64,000 nucleotides of DNA from AWTP1-13 sp963814055 (lineage in GTDB: Bacteria > Pseudomonadota > Alphaproteobacteria > Rhizobiales > Hyphomicrobiaceae): positions 1 through 64,000 of the forward strand of contig CAWFBJ010000014.1 in the NCBI GenBank assembly GCA_963814055.1, in the 5' to 3' direction. This document shows positions 18,382 through 27,262 of this stretch, one piece after another. The notes under the pieces are model-generated. The model did no database searches, was not told the origin of the DNA, and was given only the letters and a program-made list of their open reading frames with translations. The position numbers were made by a program, and so were the translations under genes. Numbering within the stretch: the stretch's first letter is position 1; every line of letters begins with the position of its first letter.

Positions 18382-18939
18382 TTACCGGGTTACAGCACAA
18401 GTCGATCGGATTTGAGATGCACTCAGGATCTCAATCAGTTGTCCTTGCGCCCCTTTTTCGACGCCTAAGTTCCGACTATGGCCCTTGCCGACTTCTTGAA
18501 AACGCTCATACGTCGCCTTGCAGCTCCAGCCGCCATCTGCACCTTTGCTGAGATGAAGTGTCAGCTTCCATCCGCCCACCGGTGTCGTTATTAATCGGAC
18601 CAACTCGGTCTTTTCCAGCAGCCAAACTGCTGTCCCTTCGGGCAATTTCTCGGGAACGCCGATCTTGGAGTCAAATTTGCCTTCGCGTCGTCCTTTCACC
18701 TCTCCGCCGCTACTGTAGGTCCGCACGAGCCTGCCTTTGACCGCCGTTTCCGCGCCCAGCACCACGTTCCACTGAAGCACAGTTTGGCCCGCAAACTCGC
18801 GGCCCTTGTTCCTGGTCCTCATTGCCATCGTGACGCTGACATTCACTTTAAGGCCTTCGATGTCACTGGGCGTAAGCTCTTGCGCTTGAACCGCCGTGAC
18901 GGCAACGAAAAGCACCATTACCATCGCGATCAGTCGCAT
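18382..18939 (-). CDS. Secreted two-cysteine family protein, paralogue 1
   Basis: A 185-residue exported protein with a signal peptide ending AVTAVQAQ. It shares a layout with four proteins at 27.3-31.9 kb: DIEGLKVNVS near the mature start, KIGVPEKLPEGTAVWLLE in the middle, VRLITTPVGGWKLTLHLSK, a first Cys in GGWSCKATYERFQEVGKG and a second Cys in ILSASQIRSTCAVTR at the end. The two cysteines probably form a disulfide in the periplasm. Function unknown. ATG 18939 gives a clean signal peptide; the 13 residues of a longer frame do not fit. It lies about 320 bases before the tRNA scar, so inside the island by position. Confidence 0.68.
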   Translation of the reverse strand: MRLIAMVMVLFVAVTAVQAQELTPSDIEGLKVNVSVTMAMRTRNKGREFAGQTVLQWNVVLGAETAVKGRLVRTYSSGGEVKGRREGKFDSKIGVPEKLPEGTAVWLLEKTELVRLITTPVGGWKLTLHLSKGADGGWSCKATYERFQEVGKGHSRNLGVEKGAQGQLIEILSASQIRSTCAVTR

Positions 18940-19260
18940 TGGCGGCTCCCTGCCTAATCCGATTGGTTTCTGGATCACGCGCTCTCGCCTCGCCGGATCG
19001 CGCGTTGTCTAGCCATGCCGCATGAGGTAGGCGCCAGAGGCCGTCGAGACAAGTCCTGGCGTCCATCGGCAGAGTATTCCGCGCCAAGAGGCGCAAACCG
19101 CCGGTAGCCTAGCCTCCGCGCTAACTAGTCCACGCGACCCTTGCCGTGGGCCGATGTCGAACGGCCTGCAATCTAGACCCCTTGATCTGGTAGCGTCCTT
19201 TGCTTCTGATCGCTTGTTTCATGAGTTTTCAGGGAGCGCATCATTTACAACACGATCCAG

Positions 19261-19309
19261 GCGCCTCTTAATCAGCGGGTCGAAGCTTCGAGTCCTTCTA
19301 CACCCACCA
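19261..19309 (+). other. 3' half of tRNA-Lys(CTT), probable attachment site
   Basis: CTCTTAA (19265-19271) is a Lys anticodon loop with CTT at 19267-19269, followed by TCAGC, variable region GGGTCG, a T-arm AAGCTTCGAGTCCTTC and the acceptor end TACACCCACCA. Nothing upstream pairs with the anticodon stem or acceptor (GGGTGTA expected), so only the 3' half exists. One T-stem pair is broken (GAAGC against CCTTC). Tyrosine integrases that use tRNA genes leave exactly such fragments, beginning in the anticodon loop. The rest of 18940-19364 holds no gene. Confidence 0.7.
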
Positions 19310-19364
19310 ATTATTTCAACGATTTAGGTCAGCGCGCCGCCGTTACCGCACTCGGCCCCTGCGC

Positions 19365-20681
19365 CTAGCGGACGGCCCGCACGGCGTCGGGCAGCCAGGT
19401 GACGAGGGCGGGCTGCAGGATGAGCAAGCCAACGACAACCAGCTGCAGGCCGATGAACGGCCAGATGCCGGTGTACATGTGGTGCAGCTTGATCTCGGGC
19501 GGGGCAATGCCGCGCAAGTAGAAGATCGACGGCGCCATGGGCGGCGTCAGATATCCAGTCTGCAGCATGACCAGGAACAGCACGCAGAACCATTCCCGGT
19601 CGAAGCCGACGTTGACGATGAGCGGAGTGACAATGGGTGCCACCATCAGGATGATCACTAGCGGCTCGAGCATGAAGCCAGCGATGAAAACGAGAGTCAT
19701 GACGGAAAAGAGCAGCGTGTACTTGTCCACGCCACCGGCGATCAGAAAATCCTGCACGACCTGCAGGCCGCCGGAGCCGACGAAAACAGCAGCGAACATT
19801 TGCCCGCAGGCGACGATGGTCAGGATCATGGCCGTGATGCGCACGGTGCGCATGGTCGCATCGACCAGCACGGCCCACGACAGCCGCCGGTAAGCGAGCG
19901 CCAGCAGCACCGTGCCGAGCGCGCCCGTCGCCGATGCCTCGGTCGGGGTGGCGATGCCCGCCATCATGGAGCCGAGCACGGCGACAATGACGACGAGCGG
20001 CGGCACGAGCACGGCGCTCGTCAGCGCCAGCTTCTGGCCCAGTGTCGGCTCATTGTCCACAAGCAACACGCGCGGACCGTCCTGAGGGCGGATGGTGCAG
20101 CGGATCACGATGTAGATGATGTAGGCTCCCGCCAGCATGAAGCCAGGGATGAACATGCCTAGCAGGATCTTGCCGACGTCGGCCTGCGCGGTCGGGCCGA
20201 TGACCACGGCGAGCACCGACGGTGGTATTATCGTGCCGAGTGCACCGCCGGCGCAAATGACGCCCGAGATGAGGCCCTTGTTGTAGCCGTAGCGCAGCAT
20301 GGGCGGGATCGCCAGCAGCCCGACCACAGTCTCGGTGGCGCCGACCACCCCGCTCGTAGCTGCGAAGATCACGCACATCACGATGGTGCCGACGGCCAAG
20401 CCTCCCGGCAGGCGGCGGATCCACATCTGGATCGCGTCAAACAGTCGGTTGGAAATGCCGGACTGCTCGAACATCGCGCCCATGAAGATGAACAGCGGCA
20501 CGGCCGCGAGCACTTGCGCGGTGGCCGTCTCCTCGATCTTCTGGATGCATTGGTGCAGCAGACCTTCGAAACCGAATGAATGCAGGCCGAAGATCACCGC
20601 CAGCGATAGCATGGTGAGAGCGACAGGAAACCCAGTCAGAATGGCGAGGAGGAGCGCCGGGAACATCCAGAGGGGTGACAT
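19365..20681 (-). CDS. dctM: TRAP transporter large permease DctM
   Basis: The 438-residue large membrane subunit of a tripartite ATP-independent periplasmic transporter. About 12 hydrophobic segments, with DctM signatures LTGFPVALTM, VPLFIFMGAMFEQSG, GGALGTIIPPSV and MLQTGYLTPPMAPSIFYL. It moves a carboxylate using an ion gradient together with DctQ and DctP. ATG 20681 starts MSPLWMFPALLLAI. It is the last gene of a minus-strand run, about 100 bases after dctQ, and the TRAP genes are all intact. Confidence 0.93.
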   Translation of the reverse strand: MSPLWMFPALLLAILTGFPVALTMLSLAVIFGLHSFGFEGLLHQCIQKIEETATAQVLAAVPLFIFMGAMFEQSGISNRLFDAIQMWIRRLPGGLAVGTIVMCVIFAATSGVVGATETVVGLLAIPPMLRYGYNKGLISGVICAGGALGTIIPPSVLAVVIGPTAQADVGKILLGMFIPGFMLAGAYIIYIVIRCTIRPQDGPRVLLVDNEPTLGQKLALTSAVLVPPLVVIVAVLGSMMAGIATPTEASATGALGTVLLALAYRRLSWAVLVDATMRTVRITAMILTIVACGQMFAAVFVGSGGLQVVQDFLIAGGVDKYTLLFSVMTLVFIAGFMLEPLVIILMVAPIVTPLIVNVGFDREWFCVLFLVMLQTGYLTPPMAPSIFYLRGIAPPEIKLHHMYTGIWPFIGLQLVVVGLLILQPALVTWLPDAVRAVR

Positions 20682-20789
20682 CAAGAAGTCCTATTGGGCG
20701 TGTGCGGCGGTCGGCGCGCTACCGTGCTGGTGGGGCTGCAGAGGGACAGAGGAGTGCAGCTCGATTCTGGACCGACGCGAGCGATGGGC

Positions 20790-21329
20790 TCAGACGCCAT
20801 GGTCTTGAACCACAACGGCAGGAGCATCGAACGGCCGTCCTGCAAGTGCCGCTAAGCGTTTCACGATCTCGGCCGCGATCTGGATGGTGAAGATCACGAA
20901 GCCGATGAACATCACGGCGCGAAACGGCCACACGACAGGGTTCCATCCACCTGAGCCGGTGCGCTCGCCGGTGCGGATGCCATCCTGGAGGTGGCCAAGC
21001 AGCCCCCAGGAAATTATCGCTATGGCCGGCAGCACGATCAGCGTCAGCCCGATCAGGTCGACATATGCTAAGCGAGGCCTCGTCCGCTCGTTGTAGAGTA
21101 AGTCGACGCGCACATGCGCGTCGGTCGACATCGCGTAGGCGATGGACAGGACGAACGAGCCGCCCATCAGGAACGCATTCAGATCGTTGCCCCAGCTTGT
21201 CGGTGCGTTGAAGGCGTAGCGCAACACGACGTCGTAGAGCATGAGCACGACCAATGCGATGACCAGAACGGCGGCCAGCATACCGCAGAAGTGGCTGATC
21301 CGATCGACGGCTCTAACCAGGGCGCGCAT
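20790..21329 (-). CDS. dctQ: TRAP transporter small permease DctQ
   Basis: A 179-residue small membrane subunit with four transmembrane segments (residues about 13-35, 52-70, 90-112, 132-155). The family pattern MLYDVVLRYAFNAPTSWGNDL and the DAHVRVDLLY stretch are present. ATG 21329 (MRALVRAVDRISHFCG) is chosen over a start six codons earlier. Order on the minus strand is dctP, dctQ, dctM. Confidence 0.9.
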   Translation of the reverse strand: MRALVRAVDRISHFCGMLAAVLVIALVVLMLYDVVLRYAFNAPTSWGNDLNAFLMGGSFVLSIAYAMSTDAHVRVDLLYNERTRPRLAYVDLIGLTLIVLPAIAIISWGLLGHLQDGIRTGERTGSGGWNPVVWPFRAVMFIGFVIFTIQIAAEIVKRLAALAGRPFDAPAVVVQDHGV

Positions 21330-21471
21330 CTTGTTTGATCCCCCCAAAACAGTATATCGGCCCCACCCTACTGGGATGGACTGACGATAGGTGTGTGCGC
21401 CCTCTCGCGCGCTCGCCCCATTTGCGCAGCTCGGCTCCTCACGATGGGAGGAGCCGGTGCTGTCACGGCCG

Positions 21472-22515
21472 TTATCTGAACTCGGAGCGATACTGGTTCG
21501 TCTGCTTCCAGACAGTCATGAATGCGCGCTGGTGCTCGATCACCTTCTTGAACCATCCGCCCTCGGAAGCGATGTATTTGTCCTCCCACTCTCTGGTGGC
21601 CTTGGCAACATCATCGATATAGGACTGGTCGACGCGAATGATCTCCGCGCCTGCCGCCTTGAGCTTCTCGAGCGCGTCGGCATCCATCATATTGATGGCC
21701 ATCCAAGAATTGAGGGTCGCCTGCTTGGCAGCCGTCTCGATCTGGGTCTTGGTTGTGGCATCGAAGCTGTCCCACAGCGCCTTGTCGAACACGCACTCGA
21801 GCACGGCGCCGGGCTGGTGCACGCCTGGGAGGATGATGTATTTGGCGACCTTGTGGAAGCCGAGGCCGAGATTGATGCCCGGTGTCGCCCACTCGATCGC
21901 GTCAACGACGCCGCGCTCGAGCGCCGGGTAAACCTCTGCTCCAGGGAGGATCACCGTCGAGGCGCCGAGATTGGTCGCAACCTCGGCCCATGCGCCCGAG
22001 GTCCTGAGCTTCAACCCCTTGAGATCCGCGGAGGTGCGGATGGGTTTCCTGGAATGCATGTGGATCTCGTCAGAGTGCGCGCCGCAGGGAATGCCCACCA
22101 CTCCGAATTTCTCCATGCGCCACTCGCGCCACAGTTCGATGCCACCGGCGGCATAGACCCAATGCAGCAGCGCCTCGGCGGGCGGCGAGCCGACATAACC
22201 GCCGAAGATCGCCGCAGCCTTGTCGATGCCCCAGTCGTAACCGGGCCAGGAGTGGCCAGCCTGCGCCACCTTCTTCTGTACCGTTTCGGTGATCTTCAGC
22301 GGGCTGCCGATGGTGCCTGCCGGGAAAATTTGGAATTTGACCTTGCCGCCGGTCAACGCGTCGGCCTGCTTGGAAAAGCCTTGCGCGAAGTGCTCGAGGT
22401 GCGGGCCGCCAGGCCAGGATGTCGCGGTGCGGATGTTCTGCTGGGCGTTGGCTGCCCCTCCCGCCAGAATGAACGCCGCCGCCGCACTGGCGATGGAAAG
22501 ATGCACTTGCTTCAT
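21472..22515 (-). CDS. dctP: TRAP transporter solute-binding protein DctP
   Basis: A 347-residue periplasmic binding protein. Signal peptide 1-25 (KQVHLSIASAAAAFILAGGA, cleaved near ANAQ), then TSWPGGPHLEHFAQGFSKQA and the hallmark ligand-contact region GLKLRTSGAWAEVATNLGAS around residue 175 and GVVDAIEWATPGINLGLGFH around 215. The Arg in KLRTSG is the residue that binds the substrate carboxylate in this family. The DAIEWATP block resembles the mannitol/2-keto acid-binding subgroup, but the substrate is not decided. ATG 22515 follows GGGAGGAACAG; the 51-residue longer frame is rejected. Confidence 0.92.
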   Translation of the reverse strand: MKQVHLSIASAAAAFILAGGAANAQQNIRTATSWPGGPHLEHFAQGFSKQADALTGGKVKFQIFPAGTIGSPLKITETVQKKVAQAGHSWPGYDWGIDKAAAIFGGYVGSPPAEALLHWVYAAGGIELWREWRMEKFGVVGIPCGAHSDEIHMHSRKPIRTSADLKGLKLRTSGAWAEVATNLGASTVILPGAEVYPALERGVVDAIEWATPGINLGLGFHKVAKYIILPGVHQPGAVLECVFDKALWDSFDATTKTQIETAAKQATLNSWMAINMMDADALEKLKAAGAEIIRVDQSYIDDVAKATREWEDKYIASEGGWFKKVIEHQRAFMTVWKQTNQYRSEFR

Positions 22516-22688
22516 CTGTTCCTCCCTGATTGTGATGGCGTGTGCAGGCGAACCCCTGGCGCACGGATCATATTGCAAACCGCAAGCCTTCTCCGGGCTT
22601 TGCGAGGGAACACTATACTTTCGGCGCATGCGCGCCGCCAGTACACGATTGACGACAGGATTACTCACGGGCGGGGATGCGCCTGTCC

Positions 22689-23102
22689 CTACGTCTCGAT
22701 CAGCACGTAGCTTTCCTCGACGGTCACGGGAAAGGTCTCGGCCACATAGGGGCCCTTGGCCAGCGTCTCTCCGGGCTCGATCCTCACCGGATAGCTACGC
22801 ACCCGCGTATTCTTGGGGTCGCAATAGGACTGACCGGTGCGCATGTCGAACTCCCACCCGTGCCAGGCGCAGCGCAGCAGCTCGCCGACACGCGAGCGTT
22901 TGTACTTGCCGGGCTCGTCCGACTGAAGGAGGGCAACGCATGCCGCCTTGGCCAGGGGCGCGCCCTCGTGCGGGCAGCGGTTGAGCAGCGCGAAGTACTC
23001 GCCGTTGACGTGGAACACGACAATTTCCCGCCCGTGGACGGTGACAACCTTGTTGCCGCCTGGCGGGATCTCGGACGTGGTGGCGACGACGTGGCGGGCC
23101 AT
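22689..23102 (-). CDS. Rieske [2Fe-2S] ferredoxin-like protein
   Basis: A 137-residue stand-alone Rieske protein. The cluster ligands are Cys43-x-His45 (NRCPHEGAPL) and Cys78-x2-His81 (CAWHGWEFD), spaced 33 residues, somewhat wider than in many oxygenase ferredoxins because of a loop with SDEPGKYKRSRVG. No oxygenase catalytic domain is fused. It starts three bases after the stop of the upstream amidohydrolase gene, so the two are co-translated. Likely role: electron carrier for an oxygenase or reductase acting on the imported acid. Confidence 0.88.
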   Translation of the reverse strand: MARHVVATTSEIPPGGNKVVTVHGREIVVFHVNGEYFALLNRCPHEGAPLAKAACVALLQSDEPGKYKRSRVGELLRCAWHGWEFDMRTGQSYCDPKNTRVRSYPVRIEPGETLAKGPYVAETFPVTVEESYVLIET

Positions 23103-23105
23103 CGC

Positions 23106-24227
23106 TCAGTTGAATTTGTAAACGGCGCGAGCGTTGGCGTTGAAGATTTGCATCCTCTCGGCGTCCGATAGCGGCGTCTTGATGGCGAAGCGGGCGTCGT
23201 CGTAGTCCCAGTGCGGGTAATCCGACGAGAACAGCAGCCGGTCGATGCCGATCCACTCGATGACGGCGCGCAGGTGGCGGGCGTTGTCCGGCTCCTCGAT
23301 GGGCTGCGTGGTGAACCAGAAGCTTTCACGCACGTATTCTGAGGGCGGCCGCTTCACGTGCGGAACCTCGTCCCGGAAGCGCTTCCAGTGCTTGTCCATG
23401 CGCCAGGTGATGGCGGGCACCCATCCGAAGCCGCCTTCGATGAACACGAACTTGAGCTTCGGGAAACGCTCGGGCACACCCTCGATGACGAGGCTCGTCA
23501 ACTGCGCCGCCACCGAGTGGGCGTTGGAGTGATGCTCCTCATTGTAATAGGAGGGCCAGCCGCCGCCGGTGGGCGCATGGCCGCCGTATCCGCCGACATG
23601 AATACCGAGCGGCAAGTCGGCGGCCTGCGCTGCTTCGTAAATGGGCCAATAGCGCCGACGCCCGAGAGGCTCATTGGCGCGCGGTGAAACGTTGACCTGG
23701 ATATACTTGCCCGTTGCGGCGCAGTGCTCGATCTCGTCGACGGCGGCCTCCGTGTTGTCCTGCCCGACCAGGATCGAGGCTTTGAGGCGCGGCTCGGGCC
23801 TGCACCAGCACTCGACCTGCCACTCATTGATGGCGCGCTGGATGGCGGCGCCGAACTCGAGATTCTGCTGGGAGAAGATGAAGAGGTCGAGCACCTGCAG
23901 GATGCCGAACTCGACATCGAGTGGATCAAGGTGCTGAAGGCGCATAAACGGTAGGTCCGAGCCTGGCAGTCTACCGTTGGGCGGCCAGGCGTCACGGCGG
24001 CAGATCAGCGGCGAGGACCGCGGATAGGGCGTCGTCGAGGTGAACGGCACGCGCAGGTGGTCTCCGTAGGTCTTCAAGTGCTCCTGCCACCGCCGCGACA
24101 GGAACGGGTTGAGCTCAGCCCTCGAGTTCAGACTGGGATGGATGTCGCAGTCCACGATCTTGAGCCGGGTCTTTGCTGCACTGTCTTGCGAGGAACGGAC
24201 ATCCGGATGCGCAAGTACATCGGCCAT
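23106..24227 (-). CDS. Amidohydrolase family 2 (ACMSD-like) protein, first copy
   Basis: A 373-residue TIM-barrel metal-dependent hydrolase or decarboxylase. It opens with the metal motif IVDCDIHP (DxHP type), has GIHVGGYGGH near residue 210 for the third ligand, and ends with LLFSSDYPHWDYDD, the conserved Asp block of the aminocarboxymuconate-semialdehyde decarboxylase group. Such enzymes cleave C-C, C-N or ester bonds. It overlaps functionally with the next gene upstream (about a third alike by eye) and is co-transcribed, 11 bases apart. The substrate is unknown. Confidence 0.85.
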   Translation of the reverse strand: MADVLAHPDVRSSQDSAAKTRLKIVDCDIHPSLNSRAELNPFLSRRWQEHLKTYGDHLRVPFTSTTPYPRSSPLICRRDAWPPNGRLPGSDLPFMRLQHLDPLDVEFGILQVLDLFIFSQQNLEFGAAIQRAINEWQVECWCRPEPRLKASILVGQDNTEAAVDEIEHCAATGKYIQVNVSPRANEPLGRRRYWPIYEAAQAADLPLGIHVGGYGGHAPTGGGWPSYYNEEHHSNAHSVAAQLTSLVIEGVPERFPKLKFVFIEGGFGWVPAITWRMDKHWKRFRDEVPHVKRPPSEYVRESFWFTTQPIEEPDNARHLRAVIEWIGIDRLLFSSDYPHWDYDDARFAIKTPLSDAERMQIFNANARAVYKFN

Positions 24228-24238
24228 GGCTCATCTCC

Positions 24239-25291
24239 TCATGGTTTCGCTTGCAAGCGGGGAAAAGTTTCGAGCGGGTTGTCGACGCACATGCGAGCAA
24301 CGAGAGCAGGTGGCAAGCCCGGGGGGATGGGATCATCACCGTCGAACTGCCAGTGCGGATAATCGCTGGAAAACAGCAGCATGCGATCCGAGCCCATCTG
24401 ATCCAGGAGTTGGTCGATGCCGGCCTGGTCAGGCGGCGTGTCGAACGGTTGCGCGGTAAGTCGGACCTGATCGCGCATGATGTCGGCCGGCGGGCGATCG
24501 ACCCAGGGCACCTCCACGCGCACGCCCTTCCAGGTCTTGTTGGCCCGCCACATGAAGGCGGGCAGCCAGCTGATGCCGGATTCCATCAGCACGACCTTGA
24601 GGCCCGGGAACTTGCCGAACACGCCTTCGAGGATGAGGCTCAGAAGCTGGGCTTGGTGCGCCTGCGCCTCGACGATGTAGTACTCGAGCCGATAGGACGG
24701 CCAGCCGATGGAACTTGGCGCCATGCGGTACTGGCTCCCCGAGTGGATCGCGAGCGGCAGCTTGTGGCGCTCGGCGGCCCGGTAGACCGGCCAGAAATGG
24801 CGGCGGCCGAGCAGTGTCTCGCCTTGAGCCAGCACGAGGATCGACACGAAGCGGGGATCGTCGGCGCGCCGCTCGATCTCCTCGACGACGAGGTCCGGCG
24901 CCTGCATCGGCACGACGATGGAGGCCCGGAGGCGGGGATCGCGCGCCAGCCACTCCGCGGCAATCCAGTCGTTGATGGCGCGGCAGAAGGCGGCCGCCAT
25001 GTAGGGATCGAACACCGCCTGGGCGCCGTAGAGGACGTTGCAGATGGCGTGCGACGCGCCGAAGCCGTCGAAGACCTGGGCCTCGAGCAACTCGAAGCTG
25101 CTGCCGGGCTTGCCCTTCTCGGGCCGCCAGTCGGGACGGCACGACAGCGGCATGTGCGGCGGATAGCTGGTCAGGTCCAACCCATCGATGGCGCGGCTCG
25201 TGACCTGTTCCTTCCAATGGTCGTCGAGATAGGGCAGCAGCGTCGTCCTGGTCCCTTCGAGCCCGGGATGGATGTCGCAATCGATGCGCAT
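24239..25291 (-). CDS. Amidohydrolase family 2 (ACMSD-like) protein, second copy
   Basis: A 350-residue relative of the 23106-24227 protein: RIDCDIHPGLEGTRTTLLPYL at the start, PLAIHSGSQYRMAPSSIGWP near residue 190, FPGLKVVLMESGISWLPAFM near 240 and MLLFSSDYPHWQFDGDDP near 320 give the metal ligands in the usual order. Paired genes of this kind in one operon may form a heteromeric enzyme or handle two steps. It begins the tightly spaced amidohydrolase-amidohydrolase-Rieske run; the 335 bases upstream should hold the promoter. Confidence 0.85.
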   Translation of the reverse strand: MRIDCDIHPGLEGTRTTLLPYLDDHWKEQVTSRAIDGLDLTSYPPHMPLSCRPDWRPEKGKPGSSFELLEAQVFDGFGASHAICNVLYGAQAVFDPYMAAAFCRAINDWIAAEWLARDPRLRASIVVPMQAPDLVVEEIERRADDPRFVSILVLAQGETLLGRRHFWPVYRAAERHKLPLAIHSGSQYRMAPSSIGWPSYRLEYYIVEAQAHQAQLLSLILEGVFGKFPGLKVVLMESGISWLPAFMWRANKTWKGVRVEVPWVDRPPADIMRDQVRLTAQPFDTPPDQAGIDQLLDQMGSDRMLLFSSDYPHWQFDGDDPIPPGLPPALVARMCVDNPLETFPRLQAKP

Positions 25292-25626
25292 GCTCGCGGC
25301 TCACAGCTGGATCCAAAGTCGAAATGTCACGCAACGTCGCGGGGCTTGCAACACCCATCGGCAGGCGATCGGAATCGGAGCAGTGACCTCAAGACTTTTT
25401 GCTGCAATGCAGAACCCGGATTTGGCACGCTTTCACCGTCGCCGTCGGCCAACCTGGCCCCTTCCGCCGGGCTCCTAGCTCTTGTTAGCTGACGCATCTG
25501 CGTCCCGGCGGGCCAGAGAAACCGGAGCATTGCCCCGTCACGTATCAGTGCTCGCATCACCAGCTTGGCGATGCCGTGAGCATCGCTTTCAAGATCGAAG
25601 CATCACGGTGCGTCGTGGCCGTCGCC
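25292..25626. other. Intergenic, likely promoter region for the catabolic run
   Basis: About 335 bases between the second amidohydrolase and the luciferase-like gene, both on the minus strand. No gene-like frame and no clear terminator hairpin are visible. Confidence 0.35.
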
Positions 25627-26466
25627 TCAGGCCCTCGTTAAGGCTGCATTCTTGTCGAGCACGCGGAGAATCTCATCGCGGCTCAGGTCGGGCACCTCGA
25701 ACAGCACACGATCAATTCCGGCCTCACGATATGGGGCAAGCTTCACCTCGTCGGGCGGCGCCGCAAATACGGAAATCGACAGCGTCTTTGGATCGCGGCC
25801 GGCTTCGGCGGCCGCCTTTTTCAGGCGCTCTACCGCGCTCTTCGGTTCCCAGCCGCTGCGCGGGCGCGGAAACCAGCCGTCGCAGAACTCCACTACGCGT
25901 TTCACGGTGTGATCACTCTCGCCGCCGAGCAACAAAGGGGGGTGAGGTTTCTGCTTGGGCTTCGGATAAAGCCACACAGGATCGAAGTTGACGAACTCGC
26001 CGTGGAACTCAGCTTCCTCTTTGGTCCACAACTCCTTCATCGCCAGCACGCGCTCGCGCAGCAGTTTGAAGCGAGTGTCGTACCTGGTGCCGTGGTTCTC
26101 CATCTCGTCGACGTTCCAGCCGCCGCCCATGGCGAATATAAAGCGCCCGTCCGAAAGTTGGTCGAGGCTGGCTACCGACTTGGCGGTAACGATCGGATCG
26201 CGCTGCGGGATAAGCGAGATACCCGTGCCGAGCTTGAGCTTGCGCGTTGCCGCCGCGGCGAATGACAGCGCAACGAAGGGATCGTGCGTGTGCTTGTAAC
26301 GCTTGGGCAGCTCGCCACCGCCGGGAAACGGCGTGCGCCGGCTTACCGGAATATGAGTGTGCTCGCACACGAACAGTGACTCAAAGCCCCGGTCTTCGAG
26401 TGCGCGCGCCAGCTCGGCGATATCGATCCCGTAATCCGTGGGGAAGTAGTAAACTCCAACTAGCAT
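25627..26466 (-). CDS. LLM-class F420-type oxidoreductase (TIGR03619-like)
   Basis: A 279-residue luciferase-like monooxygenase-fold protein. Landmarks are MLVGVYYFPTDYGIDIAELA, FESLFVCEHTHIPVSRRTPF, GTGISLIPQRDPIVTAKSVA, FAMGGGWNVDEMENHG and PPLLLGGESDHTVKRVV. The EHTHIP and GGGWN segments are typical of the F420-dependent subgroup more than of the FMN-dependent luciferases. It probably transfers hydride between F420H2 and a carbonyl or unsaturated substrate. The next gene on the strand, a PPOX-class protein, also belongs to an F420-type family. ATG 26466 is immediately before a GGAGGATCGG site on the minus strand. Confidence 0.83.
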   Translation of the reverse strand: MLVGVYYFPTDYGIDIAELARALEDRGFESLFVCEHTHIPVSRRTPFPGGGELPKRYKHTHDPFVALSFAAAATRKLKLGTGISLIPQRDPIVTAKSVASLDQLSDGRFIFAMGGGWNVDEMENHGTRYDTRFKLLRERVLAMKELWTKEEAEFHGEFVNFDPVWLYPKPKQKPHPPLLLGGESDHTVKRVVEFCDGWFPRPRSGWEPKSAVERLKKAAAEAGRDPKTLSISVFAAPPDEVKLAPYREAGIDRVLFEVPDLSRDEILRVLDKNAALTRA

Positions 26467-26548
26467 GGCCGATCCTCCTCGGCGATAGTTACCTGCGACG
26501 GTAGAGAACTGAGACTAGCACGCATCGCGCGCCCAGCACCCCTTCTGG

Positions 26549-27007
26549 TCAGGTTCTCTCCGGCCCGGAGACGTTGCCCCAGCTCGTTGCTCGTTCGATG
26601 CGCACTGCGATGACGGGATGCTCGGCGATCTCCATGGCCTCGAGCTGGGGGTAGCGGGAGCGAAGCATGACCTGTGCCTCATCGTGCTCCATTCCACGAT
26701 CCAGGATTTCCGCGCGTCCGCGCAGCATGACCCATCCAAGCCGGCTCCAGTCTTCGTCGTAGCGATCGGCCACCACCGCTACTATGGGGTTCTCGGCGAT
26801 ATTCCGCAGGCGTTTGAGCATGGCGCCGGGCCGACGTTTTGGTTTCTCATCGATCGCAAAATAGAGCGTGTTGCCGCGCACCGCGAAACATATCGGCACC
26901 ACGTGGGGGACAGCATGTCGGTCGGCCGTGGCAAGATGGGCGACCCTGCAGTGCGTCAAGAATTGCCGCTCGGACTCCGAAAGCATCTCTCCTTGTTTCC
27001 TGTTCAT
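26549..27007 (-). CDS. PPOX-class F420-type oxidoreductase (TIGR03668-like)
   Basis: A 152-residue split-barrel protein of the pyridoxamine-5'-phosphate-oxidase fold. The sequence RVAHLATADRHAVPHVVPIC, FAIDEKPKR, LKRLRNIAENPIVAVVADRY, DEDWSRLGWVMLRGRAEIL follows the TIGR03668 family closely; these are grouped with F420-binding reductases, although FMN binding is not excluded. It is 80 bases upstream of the LLM gene on the same strand, so the two may work together. C-terminal RATSWGNVSGPERT ends at 26549. The bases 27008-27262 hold no gene. Confidence 0.78.
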   Translation of the reverse strand: MNRKQGEMLSESERQFLTHCRVAHLATADRHAVPHVVPICFAVRGNTLYFAIDEKPKRRPGAMLKRLRNIAENPIVAVVADRYDEDWSRLGWVMLRGRAEILDRGMEHDEAQVMLRSRYPQLEAMEIAEHPVIAVRIERATSWGNVSGPERT

Positions 27008-27262
27008 CGATTTATCCTGGCCAGCCTAGGCCGGATTGGAAGTGGTCGTCTTGATCCCGGAGCCGCGATGGTCGCGCAGTGACTGCAGATCGGCGATGCG
27101 GTCCCCGCCGATCTCGTAGAGCAACAGCTCAAGTCGCGAGGCAAGCGAGGATAGCAGTCTGCATCCTATCGTGATGAACGTCCATGTCGGACCTTTTGTT
27201 GTGACCGACCGCGAGGGTGGCCTAGCCAACACAACGGGCCTCCTTCTGTTTTTTACATGGAC

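Noticed and set aside
21391..22710. 439-codon plus-strand frame opposite dctP
   Set aside because: dctP has a signal peptide, ribosome site and family motifs; the opposite frame has none.
24173..25492. 439-codon plus-strand frame
   Set aside because: It is the antisense of the amidohydrolase gene at 24239-25291, which has clear motifs; high GC keeps the opposite strand open.
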